A program made the translations under genes and the position numbers. The notes under the pieces are model-generated. The model saw only the letters and a program-made list of their open reading frames with translations. It ran no database searches and had not been told where the DNA came from. A stretch of DNA of 64,000 nucleotides. It comes from Mannheimia indoligenes. GTDB taxonomy: Bacteria; Pseudomonadota; Gammaproteobacteria; Enterobacterales; Pasteurellaceae. The stretch spans positions 62,001 to 126,000 of the forward strand of contig NZ_JBAJJM010000001.1 in NCBI RefSeq assembly GCF_036880405.1, in the 5' to 3' direction. Below are positions 1-8,105 of the stretch, piece after piece (within the stretch, counting starts at the first letter, position 1; each line of letters opens with the position of its first letter).

Positions 1-2
1 TT

Positions 3-914
3 GTTGAAATCGCTGATGCTGATTTAGACAAAATGGTGGATGTGTTACGTAAACAACAAGCAACTTGGACAGAAAGCCAAGAAGCAGCAAAAGCTGAATC
101 ACGTGTAACTATTGATTTCGTTGGTTCTGTAGATGGCGAAGAGTTTGAAGGTGGTAAAGCATCTGACTTCGTATTATTTATGGGGCAAGGTCGTATGATC
201 CCAGGCTTTGAAGATGGTATCGTCGGTCGCAAAGCAGGTGAGCAATTTGATATTGATGTAACTTTCCCGGAAGAATACCACGCTGAAAACTTAAAAGGTA
301 AAGCAGCAAAATTTACAATTACCTTGAAAAAAGTAGAAGAAATGGTATTGCCTGAATTAACGGAAGAGTTTGTGAAAAAATTCGGTAATGCAAAATCAGT
401 TGAAGAATTACGTGCAGAAATCAAGAAAAATATGCAACGTGAGCTGAAAAATGCAGTAACTTCACGCGTTAAAACACAAGTAATCAATGGCTTAATCGCA
501 CAAAACGATGTTGAAGTGCCTGCTGCTGCAGTTGAAGAAGAAGTGAACGTGTTACGCCAACAAGCAGTTCAACGTTTCGGTGGTAAACCGGAAATGGCAG
601 CACAGTTACCGGCTGAGTTGTTTGAAGCAGAAGCGAAACGTCGTGTTCAAGTAGGTTTATTACTTTCTTCAGTAATCGCATCTAACGAATTGAAAGTAGA
701 TGAAAAACGTGTTGAAGATATGATTGCAGATATCGCATCAGCTTACGAACAACCGGCAGAAGTAGTTGCTCACTATGCGAAAAACCGTCAATTAACGGAA
801 AATATTCGTAATGTTGTGTTAGAAGAGCAAGCTGTTGATGCAGTATTAGCGAAAGCGAAAGTAACTGAAAAAGCAATGTCATTTGACGAAGTAATGTCGC
901 AACAAGCTCAATAA
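3..914 (+). CDS. tig: Trigger factor, peptidyl-prolyl isomerase chaperone (5' end cut by window)
   Basis: Ribosome-associated chaperone that binds nascent chains at the exit tunnel. The reading frame is open from base 3, upstream of the first ATG at 33, so the gene runs in from outside the window. The ribosome-binding N-terminal domain is missing or incomplete here. The visible part starts just before the FKBP-type PPIase domain (RVTIDFVGSVDGEEFEGG, then MGQGRMIPGFEDGI) and continues through the helical C-terminal chaperone domain to EEQAVDAVLAKAKVTEKA. These stretches match E. coli trigger factor closely, and the C-terminus ends at the expected place. A hairpin terminator follows. Confidence 0.97.
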   Translation, partial: VEIADADLDKMVDVLRKQQATWTESQEAAKAESRVTIDFVGSVDGEEFEGGKASDFVLFMGQGRMIPGFEDGIVGRKAGEQFDIDVTFPEEYHAENLKGKAAKFTITLKKVEEMVLPELTEEFVKKFGNAKSVEELRAEIKKNMQRELKNAVTSRVKTQVINGLIAQNDVEVPAAAVEEEVNVLRQQAVQRFGGKPEMAAQLPAELFEAEAKRRVQVGLLLSSVIASNELKVDEKRVEDMIADIASAYEQPAEVVAHYAKNRQLTENIRNVVLEEQAVDAVLAKAKVTEKAMSFDEVMSQQAQ

Positions 915-921
915 TTTCCTT

Positions 922-946
922 AAGGTGGGCTTATGTCCACCTTTTA
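922..946 (+). terminator. Rho-independent terminator of tig
   Basis: Inverted repeat AAGGTGG/CCACCTT with an 8-base loop followed by TTTTATT, 8 bases after the tig stop. A USS (ACAAGCGGTC) and its partial inverse follow at about 955-977. Confidence 0.75.
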
Positions 947-1004
947 TTGCTTTTACAAGCGGTCAAAAAAGCCGCTTATTTTTCAATTTTAAGGAAATTA
1001 AATT

Positions 1005-1457
1005 ATGGAACAGCTTACTTTTGCTCAGCAGTTACAGCAATTTTTCGCAAACCATACTATTATGGTGTTTGCGTGGGTAGCTTTATTTGTTGCAGTAATT
1101 TTCAGTTTTTATAAAAACGCAACCCGTAAATATACTATTGTGGATAACGCACAAGCCACTCAGCTTATTAATAAAGAAGACGCTGCGGTGATTGATTTAC
1201 GTTCGGACGAAGAGTTTCGAGCAGGTCATATTATTGATAGTATTCACGTTTTACCTTCAGAATTAAAAGCAGGCAAAACGAATCAAATTGACAAATATAA
1301 AGATCGCCCTGTAATTTTAGTCGATATTAATGGTTTTACTTCAGGCGGTGTTGCTGATGCTATTGCTAAACAAGGTTTTAGCAAGCTTTATGTATTGAAA
1401 GAAGGTATTGCAGGCTGGCGTGCAGCAAGCCTACCAACAGTTAAGAAACATAAATAA
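1005..1457 (+). CDS. yibN: Membrane-anchored rhodanese-like protein (YibN type)
   Basis: 150 residues, close in length to E. coli YibN (143). An N-terminal transmembrane segment at about residues 18-37 (MVFAWVALFVAVIFSF) is followed by a rhodanese fold with AAVIDLRSDEEFRAGHI and the C-terminal VLKEGIAGW. The gene precedes secB and gpsA, the order seen in E. coli except that grxC is absent here. The loop that holds the catalytic cysteine of active rhodaneses reads NGFTSGG, and the whole protein contains no cysteine. Sulfur transfer by the usual persulfide route is therefore unlikely, and a structural or membrane-protein-biogenesis role is more plausible (inference). The start has an AAGGAAAT ribosome site. 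Confidence 0.85.
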   Translation: MEQLTFAQQLQQFFANHTIMVFAWVALFVAVIFSFYKNATRKYTIVDNAQATQLINKEDAAVIDLRSDEEFRAGHIIDSIHVLPSELKAGKTNQIDKYKDRPVILVDINGFTSGGVADAIAKQGFSKLYVLKEGIAGWRAASLPTVKKHK

Positions 1458-1478
1458 TCTATTTATTAAGGAAATTTT

Positions 1479-1982
1479 ATGTCAGAAGAAAATCAAGTCT
1501 CTTCAACAGAAGAAGCTGCTCAAACTCCTTTCGAGCTTCAAATTCAACGTATTTATGTGAAAGATGTTTCATTTGAAGCCCCTAATTTGCCGACTATTTT
1601 CCATCAAGAGTGGAAACCACAATTAGGTTTTGAACTTGATACTGAAACCAAAGAGATTGGCGAAGATTTATACGAAGTAACATTACATATCACAGTTCAA
1701 ACTACGTTAGAAGATAGTGGTGATGTGGCATTTATTTGTGAGGTAAAACAAGCCGGTGTGTTTACCATTAAAGGCTTAGAAGGTATTCAGCTTGCTCACT
1801 GCTTAGCATCGCAATGTCCGAATGTACTTTACCCTTATGCACGTGAGTTAATTTCAAGCCTGGTAAATCGCGGTACATTCCCTGCGTTAAATCTTTCTCC
1901 GGTAAATTTTGATGCGTTATTTATGGACTACCTCCAGCGTCAAGAACAAGAAGAAAGTGCAGAGCAGCCATTAGCTAACTAA
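1479..1982 (+). CDS. secB: Protein-export chaperone SecB
   Basis: Cytoplasmic tetrameric chaperone that keeps preproteins unfolded and delivers them to SecA. 167 residues, normal for the family. Recognisable family stretches include FELQIQRIYVKDVSFEAPN near the start and LLYPYARELISSLVNRG-like sequence (VLYPYARELISSLVNRG) near residue 120, followed by NLSPVNFDALF. It lies 21 bases after yibN with a good ribosome site (AAGGAAAT) and is followed by a strong hairpin terminator, so yibN-secB probably form one unit. Confidence 0.97.
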   Translation: MSEENQVSSTEEAAQTPFELQIQRIYVKDVSFEAPNLPTIFHQEWKPQLGFELDTETKEIGEDLYEVTLHITVQTTLEDSGDVAFICEVKQAGVFTIKGLEGIQLAHCLASQCPNVLYPYARELISSLVNRGTFPALNLSPVNFDALFMDYLQRQEQEESAEQPLAN

Positions 1983-1993
1983 GCATTTCAGAG

Positions 1994-2024
1994 AAATAGG
2001 TATGCACTGCATACCTATTTTTTT
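1994..2024 (+). terminator. Rho-independent terminator after secB
   Basis: Perfect inverted repeat AAATAGGTATGC/GCATACCTATTT around ACT, followed by a run of T. A single USS (ACAAGCGGTT) lies just downstream at about 2030. Confidence 0.9.
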
Positions 2025-2077
2025 ATCTACAAGCGGTTGTTTTTAATGATTTTTTTGCAAATGATTTGAGAAGATAT

Positions 2078-3088
2078 ATGAGAGAAGTTTATTCCGCACC
2101 AATCGCCGTATTAGGAGCAGGCTCTTACGGTACGGCACTAGCAATTGCCCTTTCTCGCAATGGTCATAAAACCTATTTATGGGGGCATAATCCGGCAAAA
2201 ATGGCAGAGCTTGCAAAGGCTCGAATGAATCAAGATTTTTTGCCGGATATTGTTTTTCCTGAGGCGTTGGAAGTGGTTTCAGATTTATCAACAGCATTGC
2301 AAAATGTTAAAGATTTACTCATTGTTGTGCCGAGCCACGTATTCTCTGATGTCTTAGTACAGATTAAGCCTCTTTTATCTAAAGATCATCGTATTATGTG
2401 GGCAACTAAAGGGCTTGAGCGAGATACTGGGCGGTTATTGCAAACAGTAACGCAAGAAATTTTGGGAGACTCTTACCCACTAGCGGTGCTTTCTGGTCCA
2501 ACTTTTGCAAAAGAACTTGCTGCAGGTTTACCAACCGCTATTTCACTTGCCTCTACCGATCCTGTATTTGCTGATGAAATGCAACAACGTATTCACTGTT
2601 CAAAGGCTTTTCGTGTTTACCTCAATAATGATATTGTCGGCGTGCAACTAGGCGGAGCAATTAAAAATGTGATTGCGATTGGTGCTGGTATTTCAGATGG
2701 AATGGGCTTTGGGGCAAATGCACGCACTGCCTTAATTACTCGTGGGCTTGCTGAAATTAGCCGTTTGGGAGTATCACTCGGGGCTGATCCAAAAACCTTC
2801 ACCGGAATGGCAGGTTTAGGAGATTTGGTGCTAACCTGCACCGATAACCAATCCCGTAATCGTCGTTTTGGCTTAGCTTTGGGGCAAGGGAAATCGCCTG
2901 AAATTGCTATTCAAGAAATCGGGCAAGTCGTAGAAGGTTTTTACAATACGAAAGAAGCCTACTTGCTCGCTCAAAAACAAGGTGTTGAAATGCCGATAGT
3001 GGAGCAGATTTACCAAATGTTATTTGAGGGAAAAAATGCTCTAGATGTAGTTAAAACATTATTAGGGCGTGAGAGAAAGGGAGAATAA
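2078..3088 (+). CDS. gpsA: NAD(P)H-dependent glycerol-3-phosphate dehydrogenase
   Basis: Reduces dihydroxyacetone phosphate to sn-glycerol 3-phosphate, the backbone of phospholipids; cytoplasmic. The N-terminal Rossmann motif is IAVLGAGSYGTALA; GPTFAKELAAGLPTA and the C-terminal domain GLGDLVLTCTDNQSRNRRFG are diagnostic. I place the start at the ATG at 2078, not the upstream in-frame TTG at 2066: GAGAAG lies just before it and the protein (336 residues) then fits E. coli GpsA. The stop is separated from the cysE ATG by one base, so the two genes are almost certainly translated as a pair. Confidence 0.96.
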   Translation: MREVYSAPIAVLGAGSYGTALAIALSRNGHKTYLWGHNPAKMAELAKARMNQDFLPDIVFPEALEVVSDLSTALQNVKDLLIVVPSHVFSDVLVQIKPLLSKDHRIMWATKGLERDTGRLLQTVTQEILGDSYPLAVLSGPTFAKELAAGLPTAISLASTDPVFADEMQQRIHCSKAFRVYLNNDIVGVQLGGAIKNVIAIGAGISDGMGFGANARTALITRGLAEISRLGVSLGADPKTFTGMAGLGDLVLTCTDNQSRNRRFGLALGQGKSPEIAIQEIGQVVEGFYNTKEAYLLAQKQGVEMPIVEQIYQMLFEGKNALDVVKTLLGRERKGE

Positions 3089-3089
3089 T

Positions 3090-3911
3090 ATGCAGCAATA
3101 TGAAATTAATCAGATTTGGCAATCTATCAGAGAAGAAGCAAAAGAGCTTGCCAACAGTGAACCAATGCTGGCGAGTTTTTTCCACGCAACCATCTTAAAG
3201 CATCATAATTTAGGCGATGCGTTAAGCTATATTCTAGCCAATAAGCTAGAAAATCCGATTATGCCAGCCATTGCACTAAAAGAGATTATAGAAGAAGCTT
3301 ACCGTGCAGAGCCTCAAATTATTGCAAGTGCTGCCTGCGATATTAATGCGGTTCGCACACGAGACCCTGCGGTAGATAAATGGAGTACTCCACTGCTTTA
3401 TCTAAAAGGCTTTCACGCACTACAAAGCTACCGAGTAACTCATTATCTATGGAATCAAGGCAGAAAGGCTCTTGCTGTTTATTTACAAAACGAAATTTCA
3501 GTTGCTTTTGATGTAGATATTCACCCAGCCGCCAAAGTAGGCTGCGGCATTATGTTTGACCACGCAACAGGCATTGTGGTGGGCGAAACTTCAGTGATTG
3601 AAAATGATGTCTCTATTCTACAAGGCGTAACACTAGGCGGAACAGGCAAAGAAAACGGCGACCGCCACCCGAAAATCCGAGAGGGGGTGATGATTGGTGC
3701 GGGGGCGAAAATTCTCGGCAATATTGAAATCGGACGCTATTCCAAAATCGGGGCAAATTCAGTGGTACTACAACCTGTTCCGGAACACGCTACCGCGGCA
3801 GGAGTACCGGCACGCATTATCGGTAAATCCTCAGAACAAAAACCGGCATTTGATATGAACCAATATTTTGAAGATGACAACAGTGTTACTGGCTACGGTG
3901 ATGGAATTTAG
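3090..3911 (+). CDS. cysE: Serine O-acetyltransferase
   Basis: Transfers acetyl from acetyl-CoA to L-serine, the committed step of cysteine synthesis. 273 residues. An N-terminal helical region is followed by a left-handed beta-helix built of hexapeptide repeats (IHPAAKVGCGIMFDHATG, VSILQGVTLGGTG, IGAGAKILGNIEIG) with the catalytic Asp-His pair region FDHATGIVVGE. The ATG at 3090 is chosen because GAAAGGGAGA stands right before it; a longer frame beginning at 3069 would overlap gpsA and adds no conserved sequence. It follows gpsA as in E. coli. Confidence 0.96.
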   Translation: MQQYEINQIWQSIREEAKELANSEPMLASFFHATILKHHNLGDALSYILANKLENPIMPAIALKEIIEEAYRAEPQIIASAACDINAVRTRDPAVDKWSTPLLYLKGFHALQSYRVTHYLWNQGRKALAVYLQNEISVAFDVDIHPAAKVGCGIMFDHATGIVVGETSVIENDVSILQGVTLGGTGKENGDRHPKIREGVMIGAGAKILGNIEIGRYSKIGANSVVLQPVPEHATAAGVPARIIGKSSEQKPAFDMNQYFEDDNSVTGYGDGI

Positions 3912-4036
3912 CGCTGGGGTCATCTGAATTGAGTGTCATCAAGCCTTGATAAATAAGGGTTTTGGTTAATTCAAATTTTATTTGTACTCCTAAAATCTTC
4001 GGATTTGATTATATCGTATAGGTACGCATAGGACAA

Positions 4037-4073
4037 TAAAAAAGCCTTGAAGTATTGATTTTCAAGGCTTTTT
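4037..4073 (-). terminator. Rho-independent terminator of the tmRNA gene
   Basis: Read on the minus strand: AAAGCCTTGAA, short loop, TTCAAGGCTTT then TTTTATTG, about 33 bases beyond the tmRNA 3' end. The stretch 3912-4036 between cysE and this terminator shows no gene or clear signal. Confidence 0.85.
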
Positions 4074-4105
4074 AGGTCTCTATAGAACGCTATAGGTTTA
4101 TGATT

Positions 4106-4471
4106 TGGTGGAGCTGGGGGGATTTGAACCCCCGTCCGAAATTTCTCTACCTTCAGTACTACACGTTTAGTCTAGTCTTTAATTTCGCTTATCCACAGCG
4201 GACAGACACGCAATGAATAAACTAGCTTTATTGAATTTAGTGTTTCGATCCTAAAGCGGCGGCGTCCACACGATCTCGTTTGGGATGACTTATCTGAACC
4301 CTCGTCTTACGAGCGGAAGCTGAGGAGATAAGGCTAAACGCAGGTTATTAAGCTGCTAAAGCGTATTGTTCGTCGTTTGCGACTATTTTTTTGCGGTTTG
4401 TTTACGAGGCCTACCGCACCTCGACGTGCACCTTGGGCTTCGCCAATCCCGTCGAATCCAAAATCAGCCCC
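4106..4471 (-). ncRNA. ssrA: Transfer-messenger RNA (tmRNA)
   Basis: Rescues stalled ribosomes with SmpB and tags the aborted peptide. The 5' end is GGGGCTGATTTTGGATTCGA and the 3' end is a tRNA-like arm GTTCAAATCCCCCCAGCTCC ending in encoded CCA. The tag frame on the minus strand (4348-4380) reads ANDEQYALAA followed by two stop codons, the resume codon being GCA. The length of 366 bases is normal. No truncated second copy of the 3' end is seen nearby, so there is no sign of an integrated element at this common integration site. Confidence 0.98.
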
Positions 4472-4483
4472 AAAAGTTAGGTA

Positions 4484-4512
4484 ATTCTAGCGGAAAGCGG
4501 TCAGATTTGCAA
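4484..4512 (-). promoter_or_regulatory. Sigma-70 promoter of ssrA
   Basis: On the minus strand, -35 TTGCAA and -10 TAGAAT are separated by exactly 17 bases, and the -10 lies 12 bases before the tmRNA 5' end. A degenerate USS core (AAGCGGTC) lies in the spacer. Confidence 0.8.
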
Positions 4513-4630
4513 AAAGTTTTGCAAATAGAAAAATATATCGGAAATGAGATCTAGATCTCTTGTTTTTTGGCATATTCGGCATAGTATGTGCCTAGTTTTT
4601 TAATATTCACTTAAGGAAAAGGAGTCTATT

Positions 4631-5968
4631 ATGACTTTAGCGTATGCTCAACGTGAGCCGGAAAAATTTGCGACGTTTTTAAAACGTCAAAAATTGATTT
4701 TTATTGTGGCATTTTTAGGTTATGTCTGTGCTTATTTAGTGCGTAATAATTTTAAATTAATGTCCAAATCCATTATGGTGACTAACGGTTGGGATAAAGC
4801 CGATATTGCAATGCTATTATCTTGCTTAACTATTTCTTACGGATTGGCAAAATTCTATATGGGGGCATTAGGCGATAAAGTGGATTTACGGAAATTATTT
4901 TCTATTTGTTTAGCTACCAGTGCGGCAATCTGTTTGATTATCGGTTTTCATCATACTTCCATTATGACCTTAGCCGTATTGTTAGTGCTGTGTGGCGTTG
5001 TGCAAGGGGCGTTGGCTCCGGCATCACAAAATATGATTGCTAATTATTATCCGAACAAAACGCGTGGTGCAGCAATTGCCGGTTGGAATATTTCGCAAAA
5101 TATGGGTTCTGCTTTACTACCCATGATGATTGCGATGATGACGACAATGGGTTTTATTGTGCCTTCTACGGGGAATATTCTGTTAGCCTTCTTAGTGCCG
5201 GCGGTATTGGTACTGCTCTTTGCGGTTTTCTGTTGGAAATATGGTGGCGATAACCCTGAAGCGGAAGGTTTGGATTCGTTACGCACTATGTATGGTGAGG
5301 CGGGAGAATCTAATGTAGCTTCAGAGGAAGAAAAACATAATCTCACTTATTGGCAATTAATTTGGAAATATGTGTTCCTCAATCCGGCATTATTGTTAGT
5401 GGCAGCGGTAAATGTGGCACTTTATTTCGTGCGTTTCGGAATTGAAGACTGGATGCCGATTTACTTACACGAAGTAGCGAAAATGGGCGATGCGGAATCT
5501 CATGTAGCTATTTCTGTTTTAGAGTGGGTTGCGATTCCTGGCTCGTTGGTGTTTGCGTGGCTGGCGGTAAAATACCCAAATAAAATGGCGAAAATGGGGG
5601 CAATCGGCTTGTTTATTATGGTAGGCGTGGTGTTCGCTTATGAATTAGTAACGGCAACAGGCTCGCCTAACTATGCCCTATTATTGGTAATTTGCGGTAT
5701 CTTAGGGGCATTAATTTATGGTCCTCAGCTGATTGTGAATATATTGACCATCAACTTTGTGCCACTCAATGTTGCAGGAACGGCTATCGGCTTTGTGGGC
5801 GTAACCGCTTATTTACTCGGTAATATGGGAGCGAACTGGATTATGCCGATTATCGCAGACAGTTTCGGTTGGTTCTGGTCTTATGCGATTATTGCCGCAT
5901 TATCGGCATTCTCAGCGGTAGGCTATTTAGTGCTAGCGAAACACGAAGAAAAAACCGTTCAAGCCTAA
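4631..5968 (+). CDS. MFS transporter, organophosphate:phosphate antiporter family (GlpT/UhpT-like)
   Basis: Inner-membrane carrier of 445 residues with about 12 predicted membrane segments. It starts with a basic cytoplasmic N-terminus followed by IFIVAFLGYVCAYLVRNNF, which resembles the OPA family (GlpT, UhpT, UhpC, PgtP). Also typical are FYMGALGDKVDLRK in loop 2-3 and GNILLAF...YGGDNPEAEGL before the central loop at about residues 190-240. Members exchange sugar- or glycerol-phosphates for phosphate. The exact substrate cannot be read from the sequence, so no symbol is given. It has a strong ribosome site (AAGGAAAAGGAG), stands alone, and is closed by a hairpin terminator. Confidence 0.85.
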   Translation: MTLAYAQREPEKFATFLKRQKLIFIVAFLGYVCAYLVRNNFKLMSKSIMVTNGWDKADIAMLLSCLTISYGLAKFYMGALGDKVDLRKLFSICLATSAAICLIIGFHHTSIMTLAVLLVLCGVVQGALAPASQNMIANYYPNKTRGAAIAGWNISQNMGSALLPMMIAMMTTMGFIVPSTGNILLAFLVPAVLVLLFAVFCWKYGGDNPEAEGLDSLRTMYGEAGESNVASEEEKHNLTYWQLIWKYVFLNPALLLVAAVNVALYFVRFGIEDWMPIYLHEVAKMGDAESHVAISVLEWVAIPGSLVFAWLAVKYPNKMAKMGAIGLFIMVGVVFAYELVTATGSPNYALLLVICGILGALIYGPQLIVNILTINFVPLNVAGTAIGFVGVTAYLLGNMGANWIMPIIADSFGWFWSYAIIAALSAFSAVGYLVLAKHEEKTVQA

Positions 5969-5987
5969 TTGATTGTTTTCATTAACT

Positions 5988-6037
5988 GAAAAGTGGAGTT
6001 TCTCTTTATTATAAAAGGGGAACTCCGCTTTTTTATT
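5988..6037 (+). terminator. Rho-independent terminator after the OPA transporter gene
   Basis: AAAAGTGGAGTT paired with AACTCCGCTTTT across a 20-base loop, followed by TTTATTT. Confidence 0.75.
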
Positions 6038-6081
6038 TACGTCTAACTGCATTATAAATTTCTAGCAGATAACCCGAACAC

Positions 6082-6090
6082 TGCTATAAT
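6082..6090 (+). promoter_or_regulatory. Extended -10 promoter element of rpoH
   Basis: TGCTATAAT, a consensus -10 with the TGn extension, lies 33 bases before the rpoH ATG. No good -35 is visible at the usual distance, which fits an extended -10 promoter. Confidence 0.55.
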
Positions 6091-6122
6091 GTGCCGATTG
6101 CTTAGCGTTTAAGAGAGATAGA

Positions 6123-7079
6123 ATGAAAAAATTTGATGAGATTGATATTGAAGATGCGGAAATTATCGAGCCCGATGAGGTTGAGATCATCGAAGATAAT
6201 GACACATCAACGGTAGAGGCGATGCACCCTGCGTTGGTGTCTGCCTCTATGCCTGTGCCGCAAGGCAATTTGGATAGTTATATCCGAATGGCGAATCAAT
6301 ATCCGATTCTCACCGCCGAGCAAGAAAAAGAGCTTGCCGAGCGTTATTATTACGATGAAGACGTTGAGGCGGCAAAACAGCTTATTCTCTCGCATATGCG
6401 TTTTGTGATCCACATCGCGCGTGGCTACCTCGGCTATGGCTTGCCGTTGGCGGATTTAATCCAAGAGGGCAATATCGGCTTGATGAAAGCGGTAAAGCGT
6501 TTTGACCCGAATGTCGGTGTGCGTTTGGTGTCCTTTGCGGTGCATTGGGTAAAGGCGGAAATCCACGAATATGTGCTGAAAAATTGGCGAATTGTGAAAG
6601 TCGCCACCACCAAAGCGCAACGTAAATTGTTCTTTAATCTGCGAAAAAATAAAAATCGCTTGGCGTGGTTTAACGAAGAAGAGATCAAAAAAGTTGCTGA
6701 TGATTTGGGCGTTACGGTGGAAGAAGTGCGAGAAATGGAATCTCGTATGACCGGGCAAGATCTCGGTTTTGATTTACCAGCCGGCGAAGATGATGAAGAT
6801 ACTTACGCACCTTCAATGTATATTGAGGACAGCAGCTCCAATTTTGCCGATGATTTGGAAGACGAGCAACACAGCGGACAAGCCACCGCACAGCTTGCTT
6901 ATGCCTTAGCCACGCTGGACGAACGCAGCCAAGATATTATCAAAACCCGTTGGTTAGATGATAACAAAGCAACCTTACAAGATCTTGCCGACAAATACGC
7001 CATTTCGGCAGAACGTGTTCGTCAGTTGGAAAATGCAGCATTGAAAAAAATTAAAGATGCCATTTCATTAGACGATTAA
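6123..7079 (+). CDS. rpoH: RNA polymerase heat-shock sigma factor, sigma-32
   Basis: Directs RNA polymerase to heat-shock promoters. Sigma region 1.2 (NLDSYIRMANQYPILT), region 2 (ADLIQEGNIGLMKAVKRF, VSFAVHWVKAEIHEYVL), the RpoH box (WRIVKVATTKAQRKLFFNLR) and region 4 with a helix-turn-helix (LADKYAISAERVRQLE) are all present. The protein has 318 residues against 284 in E. coli. The extra length is an N-terminal tail of about 40 residues rich in Asp, Glu and Ile (EIDIEDAEIIEPDEVEIIED). The ATG at 6123 has an AAGAGAGA ribosome site, so the tail looks real. Methionines at about residues 34 and 43 are possible alternative starts that would give a normal-length protein. Confidence 0.95.
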   Translation: MKKFDEIDIEDAEIIEPDEVEIIEDNDTSTVEAMHPALVSASMPVPQGNLDSYIRMANQYPILTAEQEKELAERYYYDEDVEAAKQLILSHMRFVIHIARGYLGYGLPLADLIQEGNIGLMKAVKRFDPNVGVRLVSFAVHWVKAEIHEYVLKNWRIVKVATTKAQRKLFFNLRKNKNRLAWFNEEEIKKVADDLGVTVEEVREMESRMTGQDLGFDLPAGEDDEDTYAPSMYIEDSSSNFADDLEDEQHSGQATAQLAYALATLDERSQDIIKTRWLDDNKATLQDLADKYAISAERVRQLENAALKKIKDAISLDD

Positions 7080-7085
7080 CAGCCT

Positions 7086-7193
7086 ACAAGCGGCGATTTT
7101 TTTACTCGCTACGCTCGCACTTCGTGCCGTCGGCAGAGCCGACGTTCAAACGCAAGCGTTTATGCAAAATTTTACGCAAATCTCACCGCTTGT
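7086..7193 (+). repeat. USS inverted pair split by a palindromic element
   Basis: ACAAGCGGCG at 7086 and ACCGCTTGT ending at 7193 face each other, with TTTT and TGCAAAATTTT arms typical of the USS pairs elsewhere in this window. The usual pair spans about 45-60 bases; here the arms are pushed apart by the element at 7104-7163. Confidence 0.7.
7104..7163 (+). repeat. Three-hairpin palindromic element, copy 1
   Basis: About 60 bases with three consecutive stems: GCAC-TTC-GTGC, CGTCGGC-AGA-GCCGACG, and AAACGC-AA-GCGTTT, preceded by ACTCGCTACGCTC. Related copies are at 41669-41730 (inside rne) and 56831-56889. Stem sequences differ between copies but pairing is kept. Read on the minus strand the element has no stop codon in the frame that is used inside rne. 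Confidence 0.85.
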
Positions 7194-7217
7194 ATTTATT
7201 TACCCGAACCAAATTTT

Positions 7218-7547
7218 ATGATGAAACACGAGGATATGATGATTAATATTACCGATAAACAAATTGACCCAACTTTTTACCAACGTGCGGACGGCTTTAT
7301 CAACATCGCCAACGCTCATTTACAAAACATCGCCCCAACTCAAGTGAGCAATGCAATGCTGTTTGCCTGTGCTAGATTTAACGCCTATGTCGCCGCCAGC
7401 AAAGCAGAATACAAGCAACAACTTGCCGATTCCAGAGAAGAGGTGATTAATTATTTTGTTGAACAATACAAAGAAATGCTGACCGCCAATTTAGACGAAT
7501 ACATCCACCATTTCGAGCGTTATATTGAAGGGAAAAAGGCGGATTAA
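7218..7547 (+). CDS. Small conserved protein, DUF3144-like
   Basis: 109 residues, no signal peptide or membrane segment. FYQRADGFINIANAH and SNAMLFACARFNAYVAAS resemble the DUF3144 family of small bacterial proteins of unknown function (recognised from memory, not searched). Several start codons are possible (7218, 7221, 7236, 7239); AGGA at 7231-7234 lies too close to favour one clearly. The 3' end overlaps a hairpin that also serves the converging kdsC. No function can be assigned. Confidence 0.7.
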   Translation: MMKHEDMMINITDKQIDPTFYQRADGFINIANAHLQNIAPTQVSNAMLFACARFNAYVAASKAEYKQQLADSREEVINYFVEQYKEMLTANLDEYIHHFERYIEGKKAD

Positions 7548-7563
7548 CCGCCTTTGTTTTTTT
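7535..7563 (+). terminator. Terminator overlapping the end of the DUF3144-like gene
   Basis: AAAGGCGG/CCGCCTTT stem that contains the gene's stop codon, followed by GTTTTTTT. It stands between converging genes. Confidence 0.75.
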
Positions 7564-7565
7564 GA

Positions 7566-8105
7566 CTACTGTGCCATTTTCTCTGCAATTTTCAAAAAAC
7601 CGTCAGCGGTTTTAAAAATCTCGTCAAAGCCTTGAGCCTCCAATATTTTATCGGCAACTTCACGGAATGCCCCCTCGCCACCGGCTTTTTCTAACACCCA
7701 ATCGGCTTGGGCTTTGATATAATCGTGGGCGTTACGAGGGGCGATGGCTAATCCACAGACCTCAAAAGCGGGTAAATCTAAGGTATCATCCCCGATGTAG
7801 GCGGTTTGTTCCGGCGTAACGCCCGCTTTTTCCATCAGCTCAAAACAGGCAGAACGTTTTTCCATTTTGCCGAGTAAGGCTAAATCAATTTTCAACACCT
7901 CTAGGCGTTTACGAAGTAGTGCGGTATCGCCACCTGATAGCACCGCCACTTTAATGCCGCAACTTTGCAACATTTTTACCCCTAAGCCATCGTGAACGTG
8001 GAAGCGTTTCATCACCTCGCCTTGGTCTGTGTAGTACATTCCGCCATCGGTTAAAACGCCATCAACATCGGTAATTACGAATTTAATCTTGGTTAGGTCT
8101 AACAT
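7566..8105 (-). CDS. kdsC: 3-deoxy-D-manno-octulosonate 8-phosphate phosphatase
   Basis: HAD-superfamily phosphatase of 179 residues that makes free KDO for the inner core of lipopolysaccharide. The nucleophile motif is FVITDVDGVLTDGG (Asp13 and Asp15), motif II is AVLSGG, and motif III/IV is YIGDDTLDLPAF. HVHDGLGVKML and VLEKAGGEGAFREV are typical of KdsC, including the C-terminal tail that closes the active site. It is divergently oriented from yggS with a short shared promoter region. Confidence 0.93.
   Translation of the reverse strand: MLDLTKIKFVITDVDGVLTDGGMYYTDQGEVMKRFHVHDGLGVKMLQSCGIKVAVLSGGDTALLRKRLEVLKIDLALLGKMEKRSACFELMEKAGVTPEQTAYIGDDTLDLPAFEVCGLAIAPRNAHDYIKAQADWVLEKAGGEGAFREVADKILEAQGFDEIFKTADGFLKIAEKMAQ

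Noticed and set aside
4037..4471. Possible genomic island attachment at the tmRNA 3' end
   Set aside because: The tmRNA is intact, with its terminator 33 bases away, and no duplicated 3' segment or integrase is seen.
4366..4554. Open frame of 62 codons on the plus strand over the tmRNA
   Set aside because: It lies opposite the tmRNA gene and its promoter, has no ribosome site and no family pattern.
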